This document shows positions 1-10,415 of a DNA stretch of 64,000 nucleotides, in pieces. Each line of letters opens with the position of its first letter. Position 1 is the stretch's first letter. The position numbers were made by a program, and so were the translations under genes. The DNA comes from Sulfidibacter corallicola (GTDB lineage Bacteria > Acidobacteriota > Holophagae > Acanthopleuribacterales > Acanthopleuribacteraceae). Below the pieces are notes generated by a model. It searched no databases, was not told the origin of the DNA, and saw nothing but the letters and a program-made list of their open reading frames with translations. The stretch covers positions 5,605,001 to 5,669,000 of the forward strand of contig NZ_CP071793.1 in the NCBI RefSeq assembly GCF_017498545.1, in the 5' to 3' direction.

Positions 1-13
1 GATGGTCGGTCAT
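1..13 (-). CDS. Possible 5' end of a further minus-strand gene (partial)
   Basis: On the minus strand an AAAGGA ribosome-binding-like stretch precedes an ATG at 13, which opens a frame (M-T-D-H) that leaves the window. It lies directly downstream of the secretion ATPase gene, so it may be the next gene of the same secretion or pilus cluster. Only four codons are visible and no product can be named. Confidence 0.25.
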
Positions 14-86
14 GGGTTTCCTTTGCGTGGCGTTGTCGAAGGGGGGCGCGGCGCCGGGGGAGCCGTGCGCGCTTGGCGGGGTCGTC

Positions 87-1670
<1,584 letters not shown>

Positions 1671-1942
1671 CGGACGCGCCTCCTCTTCGGCGTGGACCGG
1701 GGACCTGGCTGGGACCTGGCGTCTGCGGGCGTGCGGCGCCAGGGTATTTTCGCCATTCCCGAAGGATTGCGGTGCCGGCACGGTGTAACGGTGCGTCGCA
1801 CGTTCCAGGGGTTCCCGACGGTCCGGGAGTGGTGGCCGGCACCCGCTTTAAATCGCCGAAATCACGCGGAAAACATCTCATAAAAAGGTCTCGTCTCATG
1901 GGTTTGGGTGTTGGGGGGTCGGTGGGTGCGGATCGCATCATC

Positions 1943-3142
1943 TCACACCAACTCGAAACTGCTGAACATCGGCAGGTACATCGAAAGCACCAGAAAGGCG
2001 ATCAGCAGGCCCACGAACAACAGAACGATGGGGGCGACGAGCGAGGATACCATTTCCAGATAGTCTTCCGACTGTTCTTCGCCGTGTTCGGCCAGGTAAT
2101 CGAGCATTTCTTCGATGGTGCCGGTGGCTTCGCCGACGCGGATCATTTCGCCGACCGAGTCGTGAAAGAAGGTGTGGGTGTCCAGCGCTTCCTGGAGGTT
2201 GCCGCCGTGGGACACCTCGTCGCGAACTTTCAGCAGGCTGATGCCCAGCAGGCGAGAGGGCACGCCGCCGGCCGTGGCGGTGAGGGCCTGGGTCAGCGGG
2301 ACACCGCCGCTGAGCAGCAGGCGCAGGGTGCGGGCGAAGATGTTTTGGTTTTGGAGAACCCAGACCGTGCCCAGCAGGGGGATGCGGCGCAGGATGCCTT
2401 CCGTGAGCAGGGCGCCTTTCTCCGTTTGTGCGAACAGGAACAGGGTGATGGCCGCGACAAAGGTGATGCCGAACAGGTAGCCGTAATAGTCCGTGGTCCA
2501 GTTGGAGATGTTGACGACCACCTGGGTCATGGCGGGCAGTTCCTTGTCGCTGTGTTCGTACATGCTGGCGAAGTGGGGCATGGCCCGGGTCATCATGATG
2601 TAGATCGCGACCAGCGCCGCGGCGATCAGGAGTGCCGGATAGGTCAGCGATTGCAGAAATTTCTTGCGGGTTTTGCGCAGGCGTTCTTCCTGTTGAATGA
2701 AGCGTTCCAGGACCTCGACCAGGTTCCCGGATTGTTCGCCGGCATGGAGCAGGGCGGGATAGTAGCGCGGGATCATGTCGCCGAAGGAGGCGAAGGCTTC
2801 CGAGAGCGAGGCGCCCTTGGTGATTTGTTCGCGTACCTGTTCCAGGAGGTCGCGGAGCTTGCCGGCCTTCATGCGTTTGAGCAGGATGTCGAGGCTCTCC
2901 ACGACGGGCAGTCCGGCCTTGATCAAGCCGCGGAATTCGCGGTTGAACATGATGAACTTGCGCATCGGGATCTTGCCTTTCAGGCCGAAGACCGCCGCGA
3001 AATCGATACTCGGCTTGACCGAGAAGACGAAGTAGCCCTCGTTGGTGTAGTGCCCGTGGACTTCCGATTGACTGGCCCCGTGGACGATGCGTTCGATGAC
3101 CTCGCCGTCGCTTGATCCCAGTTTGACCTTATACTGCGCCAT
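1943..3142 (-). CDS. GspF/PilC-family inner-membrane platform protein
   Basis: This 399-residue polytopic inner-membrane protein is the platform of type II secretion or type IV pilus machines and contacts the GspE/PilB ATPase. Two GspF domains are visible, about residues 65-190 and 270-390. Hydrophobic segments follow LTYPALLIAAALVAIY, the region around GITFVAAITLFLF, and the C-terminal APIVLLFVGLLIAFLV. The N-terminal 60 residues form the small preceding domain common in PilC. I chose the ATG at 3142, which gives a normal family length and begins MAQYKVK; upstream codons look non-coding. It lies upstream of the ATPase on the same strand and is probably co-transcribed with it. Confidence 0.92.
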   Translation of the reverse strand: MAQYKVKLGSSDGEVIERIVHGASQSEVHGHYTNEGYFVFSVKPSIDFAAVFGLKGKIPMRKFIMFNREFRGLIKAGLPVVESLDILLKRMKAGKLRDLLEQVREQITKGASLSEAFASFGDMIPRYYPALLHAGEQSGNLVEVLERFIQQEERLRKTRKKFLQSLTYPALLIAAALVAIYIMMTRAMPHFASMYEHSDKELPAMTQVVVNISNWTTDYYGYLFGITFVAAITLFLFAQTEKGALLTEGILRRIPLLGTVWVLQNQNIFARTLRLLLSGGVPLTQALTATAGGVPSRLLGISLLKVRDEVSHGGNLQEALDTHTFFHDSVGEMIRVGEATGTIEEMLDYLAEHGEEQSEDYLEMVSSLVAPIVLLFVGLLIAFLVLSMYLPMFSSFELV

Positions 3143-3483
3143 GAATGTTCCCAACCCATCGGTGACGGTGACAAAAAACGAAAGGGGCGACCCGGCTACC
3201 GGAAGAACCGGCGGAGTGCTCGATGAGGGCGCGGCATGTGGCACGCGCACGCTTGCTTGTGTCTTGACAACGCACCTTGGACGGTCCCCTCGTTTTAATA
3301 GTCGAAAATTGGCGCCAAAAAGGCGCGGCCGGAGCCCGTGGTGCGAAAAAAATGGACCTGTCGGCGGTGAGGGCCGATGTCTCCACCTGCATCCGGCGTG
3401 GCGGCCATCGCATTGTAACACTTACGAGCGGTCCTGTTCGTCGAGAAGGGAGACGGGGTTTCCGGCATGCCGGAACCGCATGC
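3143..3483. other. Intergenic region between GspF/PilC and glycosyltransferase genes
   Basis: About 340 bp with no convincing gene. It should hold the minus-strand promoter for the secretion genes and the 3' end signals of the glycosyltransferase. Open frames crossing it are antisense shadows. I see no strong promoter or terminator that I can assign with confidence. Confidence 0.5.
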
Positions 3484-4620
3484 TCAAGCTGGGTCGTCAT
3501 CGGAGCGCAGCAGTTCGTCGTAGAGTTCCAGTTCCAGCGAGACGACGCGATCGAGCGCATAGCGGCGAAGCACCTGTTCGCGAGCGGCGGCCCCCAAGCG
3601 GGCGGCCAAGTCCGGGTTGCCGAAGACCCTGTCCAGTGCCGCGCGGATCGAGGCGGTGTCGGGCTGGCACAGGTAGCCGTTTTCGCCGTGGGTGATTTCG
3701 GCCGAAATGCCGGAGACGTCGGTGGCCACGACGGGCCGGCCGCAGGCCATCGCTTCGAGCAGGGTTTTCGGATGGCCCTCGAACAGCGAGGGTTGCACGT
3801 AGACGGCGGCCCGGTTGAGCAGTTCGGGCAGGACCAGGTGGGGTTGGTTGCCCAGCATCGTGACCGGGAGCCGTTCCTTTTTGATGTGGCGGCGCAGGCG
3901 AATCTTGTGGCCGCCACCGCCGACCATGTGCAGCCGATAGGGGCTGTCGCGAAAGGCGTCCACCAGGTTGAAGGGATTCTTCTGATCCACGAAACGCCCG
4001 ATCGAGAGGGCCAGATCCGGTTCGGGTGCGAGGTCGGGCATGGGTCGGAAGGCGTCGGTGAGTACGTAGTTGGGGATGACGCGGGCGCGGTCGACCCCGA
4101 GCGCGGCGGCGAGTGCCCCTTTCATGGCGGGCGTGGTCACCACGGCGCCGTCGGCGAGGCGGAAGAGTTTTTGTTCCAGTGCGTTGGCCTGTTGGGCTTG
4201 GAGCGAATCGGGGCCGTGTTCGCGGGCCATGAAATCCGAAAAAAGGTAGCCGCAGCGGGTGATCGCCTTGGCGCCGTGACGTCGGGCGGCTTGGAGGGCA
4301 ACGTCCGCGCCCCAGACCTGGTTGCTCTTGAAGATGGCGGGTTGGCCAGGGGGGACGGGCGGCGTTTCGATCAGGGTGCGGACGTAGTCCGATTCAGGGA
4401 GGTCTCGGTCGTTGCAGATCAGGGCCAAGTCGCCCAGGTGATCGGCGTAGGCACGGTCGCGGCCGTCGCCGTAGGTGACCAGCGTGACGCCGGCCAGGTG
4501 GGGCGCGAGCCGTTGGTAGAGGGCGAGTTCCCGTTCCAGCAGGCCGGTGTCGGCCCAGGTCTTGAGCGAGACGCCTTTGGTAAAGAACAGAACCAGGTGG
4601 GTTTGCGACAAATCGGTCAT
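3484..4620 (-). CDS. GT4-family glycosyltransferase
   Basis: A 378-residue glycosyltransferase with a GT-B fold, likely transferring a nucleotide-activated sugar in cell-surface glycan synthesis. The C-terminal half carries the GT4 signature: LSIGRFVDQKNPFNLVDAF near the start of the donor domain, YVQPSLFEGHPKTLLEAMA with the two glutamates of the E-X7-E motif, then CGRPVVATDVSG. The N-terminal half resembles acceptor domains but lacks recognisable substrate motifs. The ATG at 4620 is preferred over the longer frame because the upstream residues are low-complexity; its ribosome site is weak. Acceptor and sugar cannot be inferred. Confidence 0.85.
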   Translation of the reverse strand: MTDLSQTHLVLFFTKGVSLKTWADTGLLERELALYQRLAPHLAGVTLVTYGDGRDRAYADHLGDLALICNDRDLPESDYVRTLIETPPVPPGQPAIFKSNQVWGADVALQAARRHGAKAITRCGYLFSDFMAREHGPDSLQAQQANALEQKLFRLADGAVVTTPAMKGALAAALGVDRARVIPNYVLTDAFRPMPDLAPEPDLALSIGRFVDQKNPFNLVDAFRDSPYRLHMVGGGGHKIRLRRHIKKERLPVTMLGNQPHLVLPELLNRAAVYVQPSLFEGHPKTLLEAMACGRPVVATDVSGISAEITHGENGYLCQPDTASIRAALDRVFGNPDLAARLGAAAREQVLRRYALDRVVSLELELYDELLRSDDDPA

Positions 4621-4763
4621 CGAAGTCGTTCCGGAAGTGGGCGCGCGTGGCCGGCGCTGCACGTGATGGGGAGGGGGCGCGGTCGAGTGGCGGCATTATA
4701 GCATTCGGTACAGAGGGGTTCCCACGGCGCGTGATGGAGAAGGGTTCGTCGAAACGTCGATTC

Positions 4764-4926
4764 CGCTCGGCTTTGCTTCGTGCGGTTCAGTTCGGTTCGG
4801 CCATTATCCGCGCGGTTGGGTTCCGCGCCCCTGTACAGTGCGGTTTAGTTCAGCTCGGTATGCTCCGTGCGTGTCAGCTCGACCCCGGCCCTGTACGGTG
4901 TGGATCGGTTCAGCTCGGAACGCTCT
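4764..4926. repeat. Degenerate short-repeat tract (CGGTTCAGCTCGG-type)
   Basis: A non-coding GC-rich tract built from imperfect copies of CGGTTCAGCTCGG and CCCTGTACGGTG. The same words recur in the tract at 5697-6017, so the two are related copies. No protein-coding frame fits the period. Confidence 0.6.
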
Positions 4927-4942
4927 CTTGAAACAAAGTTGC

Positions 4943-5040
4943 TCGGAGTACCCGAATGCCGAGAGATTCGTCGTGCCCGGTAGGTTCAGCAGGGGCGGTA
5001 AGCCCGCCGGCTGAACATATCGAAGCGATCCCCACTCCGC
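4943..5040 (+). repeat. Diverged direct repeat, copy A (about 90 bp)
   Basis: This segment shares long identical words with 5346-5432, including CCCGAATGCCGAGAGAT and AGGGGCGGTAAGCCCGCCGG. It is non-coding and lies inside the repeat-dense region between the glycosyltransferase and the membrane protein. Confidence 0.7.
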
Positions 5041-5131
5041 AAGGATGAGTGATAAAAGAGCGAAGCAGATAAGTCGGGCCTGTGGATCTCTCGATGGTCG
5101 GTTTTGATCTTTGCCCGGTCACTTCGATTGG

Positions 5132-5176
5132 TTGAGCAGGGCCGGTAAGGCAAGCTGCCATACCGGCCCTGCTCAA
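5132..5176. repeat. Perfect long hairpin (16-bp arms, 13-bp spacer)
   Basis: Arms 5132-5147 (TTGAGCAGGGCCGGTA) and 5161-5176 are exact reverse complements. The spacer itself pairs as GGCA-AGC-TGCC, so with one A-A mismatch the stem extends to about 20 bp with a 3-nt loop. There is no U-run, so a simple intrinsic terminator is unlikely. It resembles REP-like or mobile hairpin elements. Confidence 0.75.
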
Positions 5177-5345
5177 ACTACAGGCTTTATGCCTCTTACG
5201 CGCGCGGGCTCTCCGAGTCGGCTCGCTTCGCGTTGTTTCTTTCTCGAAATCGAGCTGGGTATGCCCGCTGGTGCGGGGCTCTTATGTAACAAACCCTGTA
5301 AAGCTCGAAGGTAAGGTTTAAAGTTTATGAGGGGGCAAGTTCCGT

Positions 5346-5432
5346 TCGGAGCGCCCGAATGCCGAGAGATTTGTCGCGCCCGGTAGGGGCATCAGGGGCG
5401 GTAAGCCCGCCGGATGAACTTGTCGAAGTAAT
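5346..5432 (+). repeat. Diverged direct repeat, copy B
   Basis: Partner of the copy at 4943-5040, with the same order of conserved words and scattered substitutions. The two copies flank the long hairpin at 5132-5176. Confidence 0.7.
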
Positions 5433-5470
5433 CCATGCGAGGAGTTCCAACCTAATTAATGAGCGGCGGG

Positions 5471-5593
5471 CACGGCCGTGCCATACCGGCCGTGCCATAC
5501 CGGCCGTGCCATACCGGCCGTGCCATACCGGCCGTGCCATACCGGCCGTGCCATACCGGCCGTGCCATACCGGCCGTGCCATACCGGCCGTGC
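5471..5593. repeat. 14-bp tandem repeat, about 8 units
   Basis: Near-perfect head-to-tail copies of CCGGCCGTGCCATA, with CCATA occurring eight times. Each unit holds the palindrome CGGCCG, so the array can form many alternative hairpins. A period of 14 shifts the reading frame at each unit, so it is unlikely to encode a protein. There are no spacers, so it is not a CRISPR array. Confidence 0.9.
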
Positions 5594-5696
5594 ACTACGC
5601 CGCTCTCGTGAATGCGGGAACTCCCTAGCGATTCGCTTCGATTAGTTACCCACTTGAAACCCAGGCCCCGGCCTGGGCGGCGACTCCGTGCTTGTC

Positions 5697-6017
5697 GGCT
5701 CGACCCCGGACCTGTGCGGTGCGGATCGGTTCAGCGGTGCGGATCGGTTCAGCTCGTTATGCTCTGTGCGTGTCGGCTCGACATGGCTCTGTACGGTGCA
5801 CATCGTTTCAGCTTGGCCCTGTACGGTGCATTTCAGCTTGGTCTTGTTCCGCGCGGTTGGGTTCCGCTCGGCCCTGTTTCGTGCGGTTCAGCTCGGGTCG
5901 GCCTGGCCCTGCTCGGTGGCGTCGGGTGGCGTTGGGTTCCGCTTGGCCCTGATTCGGGTGGTTTTGGTTTAGTCTGGGCCTGTGCAGGGGGTGCGGTTCA
6001 GCTCGGGTCAGATTGGC
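5697..6017. repeat. Second degenerate short-repeat tract
   Basis: Imperfect copies of GTGCGGATCGGTTCAGC, GTGCGGTTCAGCTCGG and CCCTGTACGGTGC follow each other. The same words occur in the tract at 4764-4926. It runs to the 3' end of the minus-strand membrane protein gene. Confidence 0.6.
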
Positions 6018-6851
6018 TCAGCGGCGCAAAACGCGCCGACGGGCAGCGAGGCCGGCGGCGCGGAGCGCGAAGCCGCCGATGATCGCGAAAATGGCGAGCA
6101 CGATCAGCATGACACCGTAGAAGTGCGCCTTCGAGGTCGCTTCCTCCGGCGAGCCGTAGAACATGGTCAGTTGCCGATCCCCTGGCGAGGTGACCAGCCC
6201 TTCATTGGAGAGGTGACCCAGGAAGACGACGGGTGCGTCGTTGGGTAGGGTGCTTCGCTCCACCTTGACCGAGACGCTCTTGTAACCGAGTTCGACGAGA
6301 GAGTAACTGAGGTTGCCCAGATGGGCTCGGACCGGTTTGCTGTTGCGCGCGCTCGAGCCTTCGCGGTCAATTTTCGCACGGGCGCGATGATCCCGCTGAA
6401 GCGGCAGGTTTTGGGGGGGAACGGTCACCGGCAGGACCGAGCCTCCGCCGTGAAGCTCGGCGCGCTCGGCAAAGGCCGACCAGTCGAGCAGCACCGTTTC
6501 CTCCTGCTGTCCCGAGCCGAGCGATTTCGCCACGATGCGGAGGCGGCCACCGATCACGGCCTCGTCGGAATCGGGCATGGTGACGGGTGTGGCGGTGCGG
6601 AGTGTACCGGCCACCTGGACGGGCCCGGTGGGTGGGCCTTGATGTGCGGCGGCCTCGGCGAGGCTGATGAGGGGCGTTTCTTCGAGGCGTTCGGCGTGTT
6701 GGGTGACGAGGAAGCGGAAGAGCAGGATGACGATGCCGACCAGGATCGAGAAGGTGCCCAGCACGATCATGGTGCGGATGTTGTTCCACTGCCGGCGGCT
6801 CACGCCGACGGGTGGTCCGTACTTGTCGCTGAGAAAGCTGTCCCAGGCCAT
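6018..6851 (-). CDS. Two-pass membrane protein of unknown function
   Basis: A 277-residue protein with one hydrophobic segment near the N-terminus (about residues 27-47, TMIVLGTFSILVGIVILLF) and one near the C-terminus (about 245-267, GVMLIVLAIFAIIGGFALRAAG), ending in an arginine-rich tail. The central 190 residues are a soluble domain with beta-rich character. The layout resembles GIDE/MULAN-type membrane proteins, but I see no decisive motif. The start is uncertain: ATG at 6851 follows a weak GGGAT site, and a GTG nine codons upstream is an alternative. It stands alone on its strand. Confidence 0.65.
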   Translation of the reverse strand: MAWDSFLSDKYGPPVGVSRRQWNNIRTMIVLGTFSILVGIVILLFRFLVTQHAERLEETPLISLAEAAAHQGPPTGPVQVAGTLRTATPVTMPDSDEAVIGGRLRIVAKSLGSGQQEETVLLDWSAFAERAELHGGGSVLPVTVPPQNLPLQRDHRARAKIDREGSSARNSKPVRAHLGNLSYSLVELGYKSVSVKVERSTLPNDAPVVFLGHLSNEGLVTSPGDRQLTMFYGSPEEATSKAHFYGVMLIVLAIFAIIGGFALRAAGLAARRRVLRR

Positions 6852-7036
6852 GGCTGCATCCCATTCGGTTGTCACGTCGATGGGCCCATCATACCAGACC
6901 CGGGCTCCGACCGCACGGATTGCAGAAACCGGCGATGACGGGGGTCCCAACATCGACGGGATTCGGATGCTCGAGCGAGCGAAAGGGAGGGGGCTCCGAG
7001 GCGGGGATCGCTGCCGGGATCGGGTCGAGAATCCGA

Positions 7037-7250
7037 GATGGAAGGGAACTTGGCGATGGAGGGCTAACGGGGGAGGCTGTCGAGGTAGAAGGGGGCTTGG
7101 CAGTGGTGGGTTATCGTAGGCGGCTGCCGAGGTGGAAGGGAGCTAGGCGATGGTGGGTTATCGTAGGCGGCTGCCAAGTTGGAAGGGGGCTAGGCGATGG
7201 AGTGCTAACGAGAGAAGGCTACCGAGGTGGAGGGGAGCTAGGCGGTGATT
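7037..7250. repeat. 47-bp tandem repeat, about 4.5 units
   Basis: Imperfect units start near 7037, 7085, 7132, 7179 and 7227. Each begins GTGGAAGGG or a variant and contains GGCGATGG. The period is 47-48 bp. The array is non-coding and lies about 200 bp upstream of tRNA-Thr. Units 2 and 3 are most alike, which suggests recent slippage or unequal crossing-over. Confidence 0.75.
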
Positions 7251-7445
7251 GGAGACTTCCGAGGGAAGACCGTTGTTTTTCGATTTCAGGAGGAAAACTT
7301 GTGGCTTTGGGGTTGGCAGAAGGCCACCAATGATGGCATAATTCCGAGTCCTGTTGGGTCCTGACTATTTCCCGACAGGTTTTGAGAACGGTACCAACCA
7401 CCGCGTTCACGTACAGGTCAGGAAAAAAAGAAGTTAACAAAGAGT

Positions 7446-7521
7446 GCCGCCATAGCTCAGTTGGTAGAGCGACGGATTCGTAACCCGTAGGTCTCCAGTT
7501 CGACTCTGGATGGCGGCACCA
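7446..7521 (+). tRNA. tRNA-Thr (anticodon CGU), CCA encoded
   Basis: The acceptor stem pairs GCCGCCA (7446-7452) with TGGCGGC (7511-7517), followed by discriminator A and encoded CCA (7519-7521). The D-arm is GCTC...GAGC. The anticodon loop TTCGTAA gives CGU, reading the threonine codon ACG. The T-arm contains TTCGACTC. The last anticodon-stem pair next to the loop is an A-C mismatch. It is the last host feature before the element and may carry the attachment site. Confidence 0.95.
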
Positions 7522-8301
7522 TCTCCCCTCCAGTGGGAAAGCCCGCAAAGCGCGGGTAACCAAAAGCCCGGAGCAACACGCTTGCGGGTTTTCTGCATTT
7601 AAGGTGTTATTTTTTAGTAGTTTGGCGCTGGTGGCATTTCGTGGGATGGTTGAGACCATAGAGGCCAGATAAAAATGCTATCCCCGCCTACGAGTGGCCA
7701 CCGAGAAGAATATTGCGTTTATCGACCCGTTTTATCGGTTTTATCTGCCCAGCTTGGCCCGCAGGGTTACGAGCAAATCGGCTGGATAAACCCGATAATT
7801 TCGACTTCAGACTGAAGCGCGTCGATCTCATTTGGCGGTGTGGAAATCGATTTCTGCAACTAAAAGCGATGTGCAGTTTTGGGTGTCGAAACGGTGGTTC
7901 GGGAACGAAGAATGATGCGCGATTTGAAGTGGAGCTTTTATTCGACTCTGGATAGATAGAGCGCCCACAGGAGGTGATTTATGCTATTCGTAACCGAGTT
8001 TAAATTATCGCCGGGCTAATCAGTAACCCCGCTTTGCTTTATTGCCATATTTTTACTTCAGAAAAGATAGTATAGTAATCTGGTTTTGAGTTTTGCACGA
8101 TTGGCCTTGTGTAAAATTTTGACTTGTGATACATAGAAAAAAATTTCTGTGTTTTCTAAGTGTGTATTTTTTTTATTACATGCGGAATGAACGTCTTGAT
8201 TGATTGCATTGGCACAAGTTATATGCTTTAGGCTTTCTGCGACCTGGCTGTTGCGAATCAAGTCCTTCGTCTTGAAGGAGTGTCTTAATTGAGACAGGCG
8301 C
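7522..8301. other. Gene-poor junction region with partial tRNA-Thr-like segments
   Basis: No credible gene longer than a few codons. Base composition turns AT-rich from about 8000. Three stretches match the neighbouring tRNA exactly: TTCGACTCTGGAT (7941-7953 versus 7499-7511), TAGAGCG (7957-7963 versus 7465-7471) and ATTCGTAACC (7986-7995 versus 7476-7485). A strong AGGAGGTGATTT ribosome site precedes a 12-codon frame from 7981. The region is a candidate chromosome-element junction. Confidence 0.45.
7562..7592 (+). terminator. Intrinsic terminator after tRNA-Thr
   Basis: AAAAGCCCG (7562-7570) pairs with CGGGTTTT (7585-7592) apart from one bulged G. The stem is followed by T-rich sequence, and the site is 40 bp past the tRNA. 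Confidence 0.55.
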
Positions 8302-9129
8302 TCAGCTTGTTATTAGCCCAGTAATGACAGCTTGATTTATTTTTTTCATTGCGCCCGCTGAGCTTTCAGTGATTTTTCCGTCCTTTCGCATGTACCATTC
8401 ACTATCTTCGGAGATTTTGAAATCATCTATCCTTGACAGATAGAATGAAAATACCTCTTCGGAATTTACCTTTGGTTCGTATGTGAAATTCATAATATCT
8501 AATTGAAATTCTAAAGACCTCAATCCAGACCCTGTGACACTGTCAAGTTGCTTAACTTCATCTTTCAAGTGTAGCGTTTCTATAGTCTGCGAACCTGACT
8601 TTTGCATTTTCGTGGCCCAGGATCTTGTGAAACCCCGAATATTGTTTTTGGTGTTTTTCTTTTTTGCTATGTGCTTCTTTGGGTCACCCTGGTATGCATG
8701 AAGTAGGTAGCGAGCAGCTTTACTGTCTGAAATATTGTTTTCAGGCGGGAGGGTAACCAATCTTATGATATCTTTAAGAAGTAATAATACAACCTTTAGC
8801 GAGTCGATAGTGGGCTTGTTATTAATGTTAAGGCGGAAATATTTTGCTTCAAGCCAGTTGTGTTGATAAATTCCATATTGCTTTAACTCTGGTGTTAGGA
8901 TTTTCATTGCCTCTAAGTCAAGGTGTAAGTCTGCTCGCATTTCAGTAGTGTCTCTATATTTCACTTCAGATCGCAAGCACGAAATCGGATTATTTATATT
9001 TCGGCCATTCAGTTCTTGAAGAACTGCCATTGAAAATGCTGACAACAATGTGCCTTCAAAGTCGGGACTTTGATAGGGAAGACCTGTGAGAAACTCTGGT
9101 AGCGACATAAAAGCTTGTTCAAATAGCAA
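8302..9129 (-). CDS. AT-rich cargo protein with PD-(D/E)XK nuclease-like motif
   Basis: A 275-residue soluble protein of unknown family. Around residues 50-100 it has a pattern like the PD-(D/E)XK fold: an acidic strand RADLHLDL, then WLEAKYFR, where E-A-K would be the catalytic E-x-K. This is motif-level inference, not a family assignment. The TTG start at 9129 follows a strong GGGAGGGG site six bases away. It is much richer in A+T than the phage genes and lies downstream of a second AT-rich gene on the same strand. The two may form a restriction or abortive-infection pair. Confidence 0.6.
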   Translation of the reverse strand: MLFEQAFMSLPEFLTGLPYQSPDFEGTLLSAFSMAVLQELNGRNINNPISCLRSEVKYRDTTEMRADLHLDLEAMKILTPELKQYGIYQHNWLEAKYFRLNINNKPTIDSLKVVLLLLKDIIRLVTLPPENNISDSKAARYLLHAYQGDPKKHIAKKKNTKNNIRGFTRSWATKMQKSGSQTIETLHLKDEVKQLDSVTGSGLRSLEFQLDIMNFTYEPKVNSEEVFSFYLSRIDDFKISEDSEWYMRKDGKITESSAGAMKKINQAVITGLITS

Positions 9130-9365
9130 CTTGTACCCCTCCCTCGAGATGTTTCGGCTAGATGTTGTTTTATTGAGAGAGTTTTGTTGTGGCCATATAG
9201 CCTTGTTGGATTTTGCGCGAATCTACCCGAACCCGGCGGAAGGCATGTCGGGAGATCGGTTCCGCCAAACCTTCTGGTATCTAAAATGCACTTGTCTTTG
9301 ATTTTCTTGTGAAGCCTTTTTAGGGGTAGTTGTTTTTAAGGAGCGGGAATTAAAAAACAAAAAGG

Positions 9366-10415
9366 TCAGGGTTTATGCCTTGACTCGGCTGAGGATTGGC
9401 TTAAAGCCCACTCTTTTAAAGAAAACGCCTCAAGCACCCTAAGAGACTCTCTGCCATCAACCAGGCAGTAGTACCTAGGGTTACTAGGCTGGGTAGCGAA
9501 AGCTTTCAATGTTTCGATTACTGAAGGTGTAATATCATGACAATGTTGTACAATCAGAACATCTGCTGGCTCTTTTGAGAGTCGAACAATTTGGTCTCCA
9601 TTGGCTCCCAAGTGCTTCATAGTCATTGGAGAAAATTTTGAAGGCCCCTTTAAAAGAAAAGCACCTCTTAATCTCCTTCCTCTGAGATGGAGATGAGATG
9701 TGAAAAAATCGGAAGTCTCTCCTCCCCAGTCTTTAGGAGTGGATTCAGACAGAATCCTACCAAGCGCGCTTTTGAAAGTTTTTTCTTTAATATGCTTCAT
9801 TTCAGAAAAGTTCGAAGACAGTTTGTAATCTCGGACTCGTGAAAACTCATCAAAATTCTCAATGTACACATTGTAGTAGTCATTATAAAGATTCCAGGTG
9901 AGATTTCCGGTGTCCATGTCCATCATATGAGGGAGGCCGATTATTAGTGGGTGAAAAAGAAGCTGTTTGCCGGCTTTCCTTTCCAGAAGTGCTACTATTG
10001 CAAACTCGCCTCCGTAGTGCAGGCGGGATTTCAGAGTATCTCCAGTTACTTTTTTTACTGTGACCCTAAATACAACATCTAATCCTACACTTTTAAATGA
10101 CGCACACTCCAGGTGTACCTCTTGCTTGTTGTATATTTCCGGACAGGGCAGGAGTTTGACTACTGAGCAAAAGAGTCGACCTTTCCTGCTTAAAATAAGA
10201 TGGTCTAGAGATGAGATGTTATTCACCTTGCAAAAATCAACAACAACTTTGGTATAACATTTGTCAAAAAAAATCTGTTTCTGCCATTCAGGAGTGGATG
10301 GGGACATTTGGTCAGTAAACCTCTTGATCAACTCCATTCCATTATCTCCTAGAACAGAAATAACCTTTCGGTGATTTACAAAACCTGGGTCTATTATCAT
10401 TTTTTCGTTTGTCAT
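9366..10415 (-). CDS. AT-rich cargo protein, possible restriction-like nuclease
   Basis: A 349-residue protein that I cannot assign. The C-terminal third is the most family-like part: it contains KDWGGETSDFF, then GRRLRGAFLLKGP, followed by GANGDQIVRLSKEPADVLIVQHCHDI. The spacing of the acidic residues and the L-L-K could fit a PD-(D/E)XK core, but this is inference. The ATG at 10415 is preferred because AGGGAG lies four bases upstream. The gene precedes the other AT-rich gene on the same strand by about 236 bp and lies about 300 bp from phage promoter copy 1, which points the other way. Confidence 0.6.
   Translation of the reverse strand: MTNEKMIIDPGFVNHRKVISVLGDNGMELIKRFTDQMSPSTPEWQKQIFFDKCYTKVVVDFCKVNNISSLDHLILSRKGRLFCSVVKLLPCPEIYNKQEVHLECASFKSVGLDVVFRVTVKKVTGDTLKSRLHYGGEFAIVALLERKAGKQLLFHPLIIGLPHMMDMDTGNLTWNLYNDYYNVYIENFDEFSRVRDYKLSSNFSEMKHIKEKTFKSALGRILSESTPKDWGGETSDFFTSHLHLRGRRLRGAFLLKGPSKFSPMTMKHLGANGDQIVRLSKEPADVLIVQHCHDITPSVIETLKAFATQPSNPRYYCLVDGRESLRVLEAFSLKEWALSQSSAESRHKP

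Noticed and set aside
5325..5582. 85-codon minus-strand frame with MARPVWHGRYGTAG repeats
   Set aside because: It is only the translation of the 14-bp tandem array plus flank, with no ribosome site or family match.
5471..7250. CRISPR array
   Set aside because: The 14-bp and 47-bp arrays have no unique spacers between units and no cas genes are near.
7981..8019. 12-codon gene with a strong AGGAGGTGATTT site
   Set aside because: Too short to support; it may be chance or the remnant of a leader. Kept only as a note in the junction entry.
8058..8261. 67-codon minus-strand AT-rich frame
   Set aside because: No ribosome site and no recognisable protein character; chance frames are common in this AT-rich stretch.
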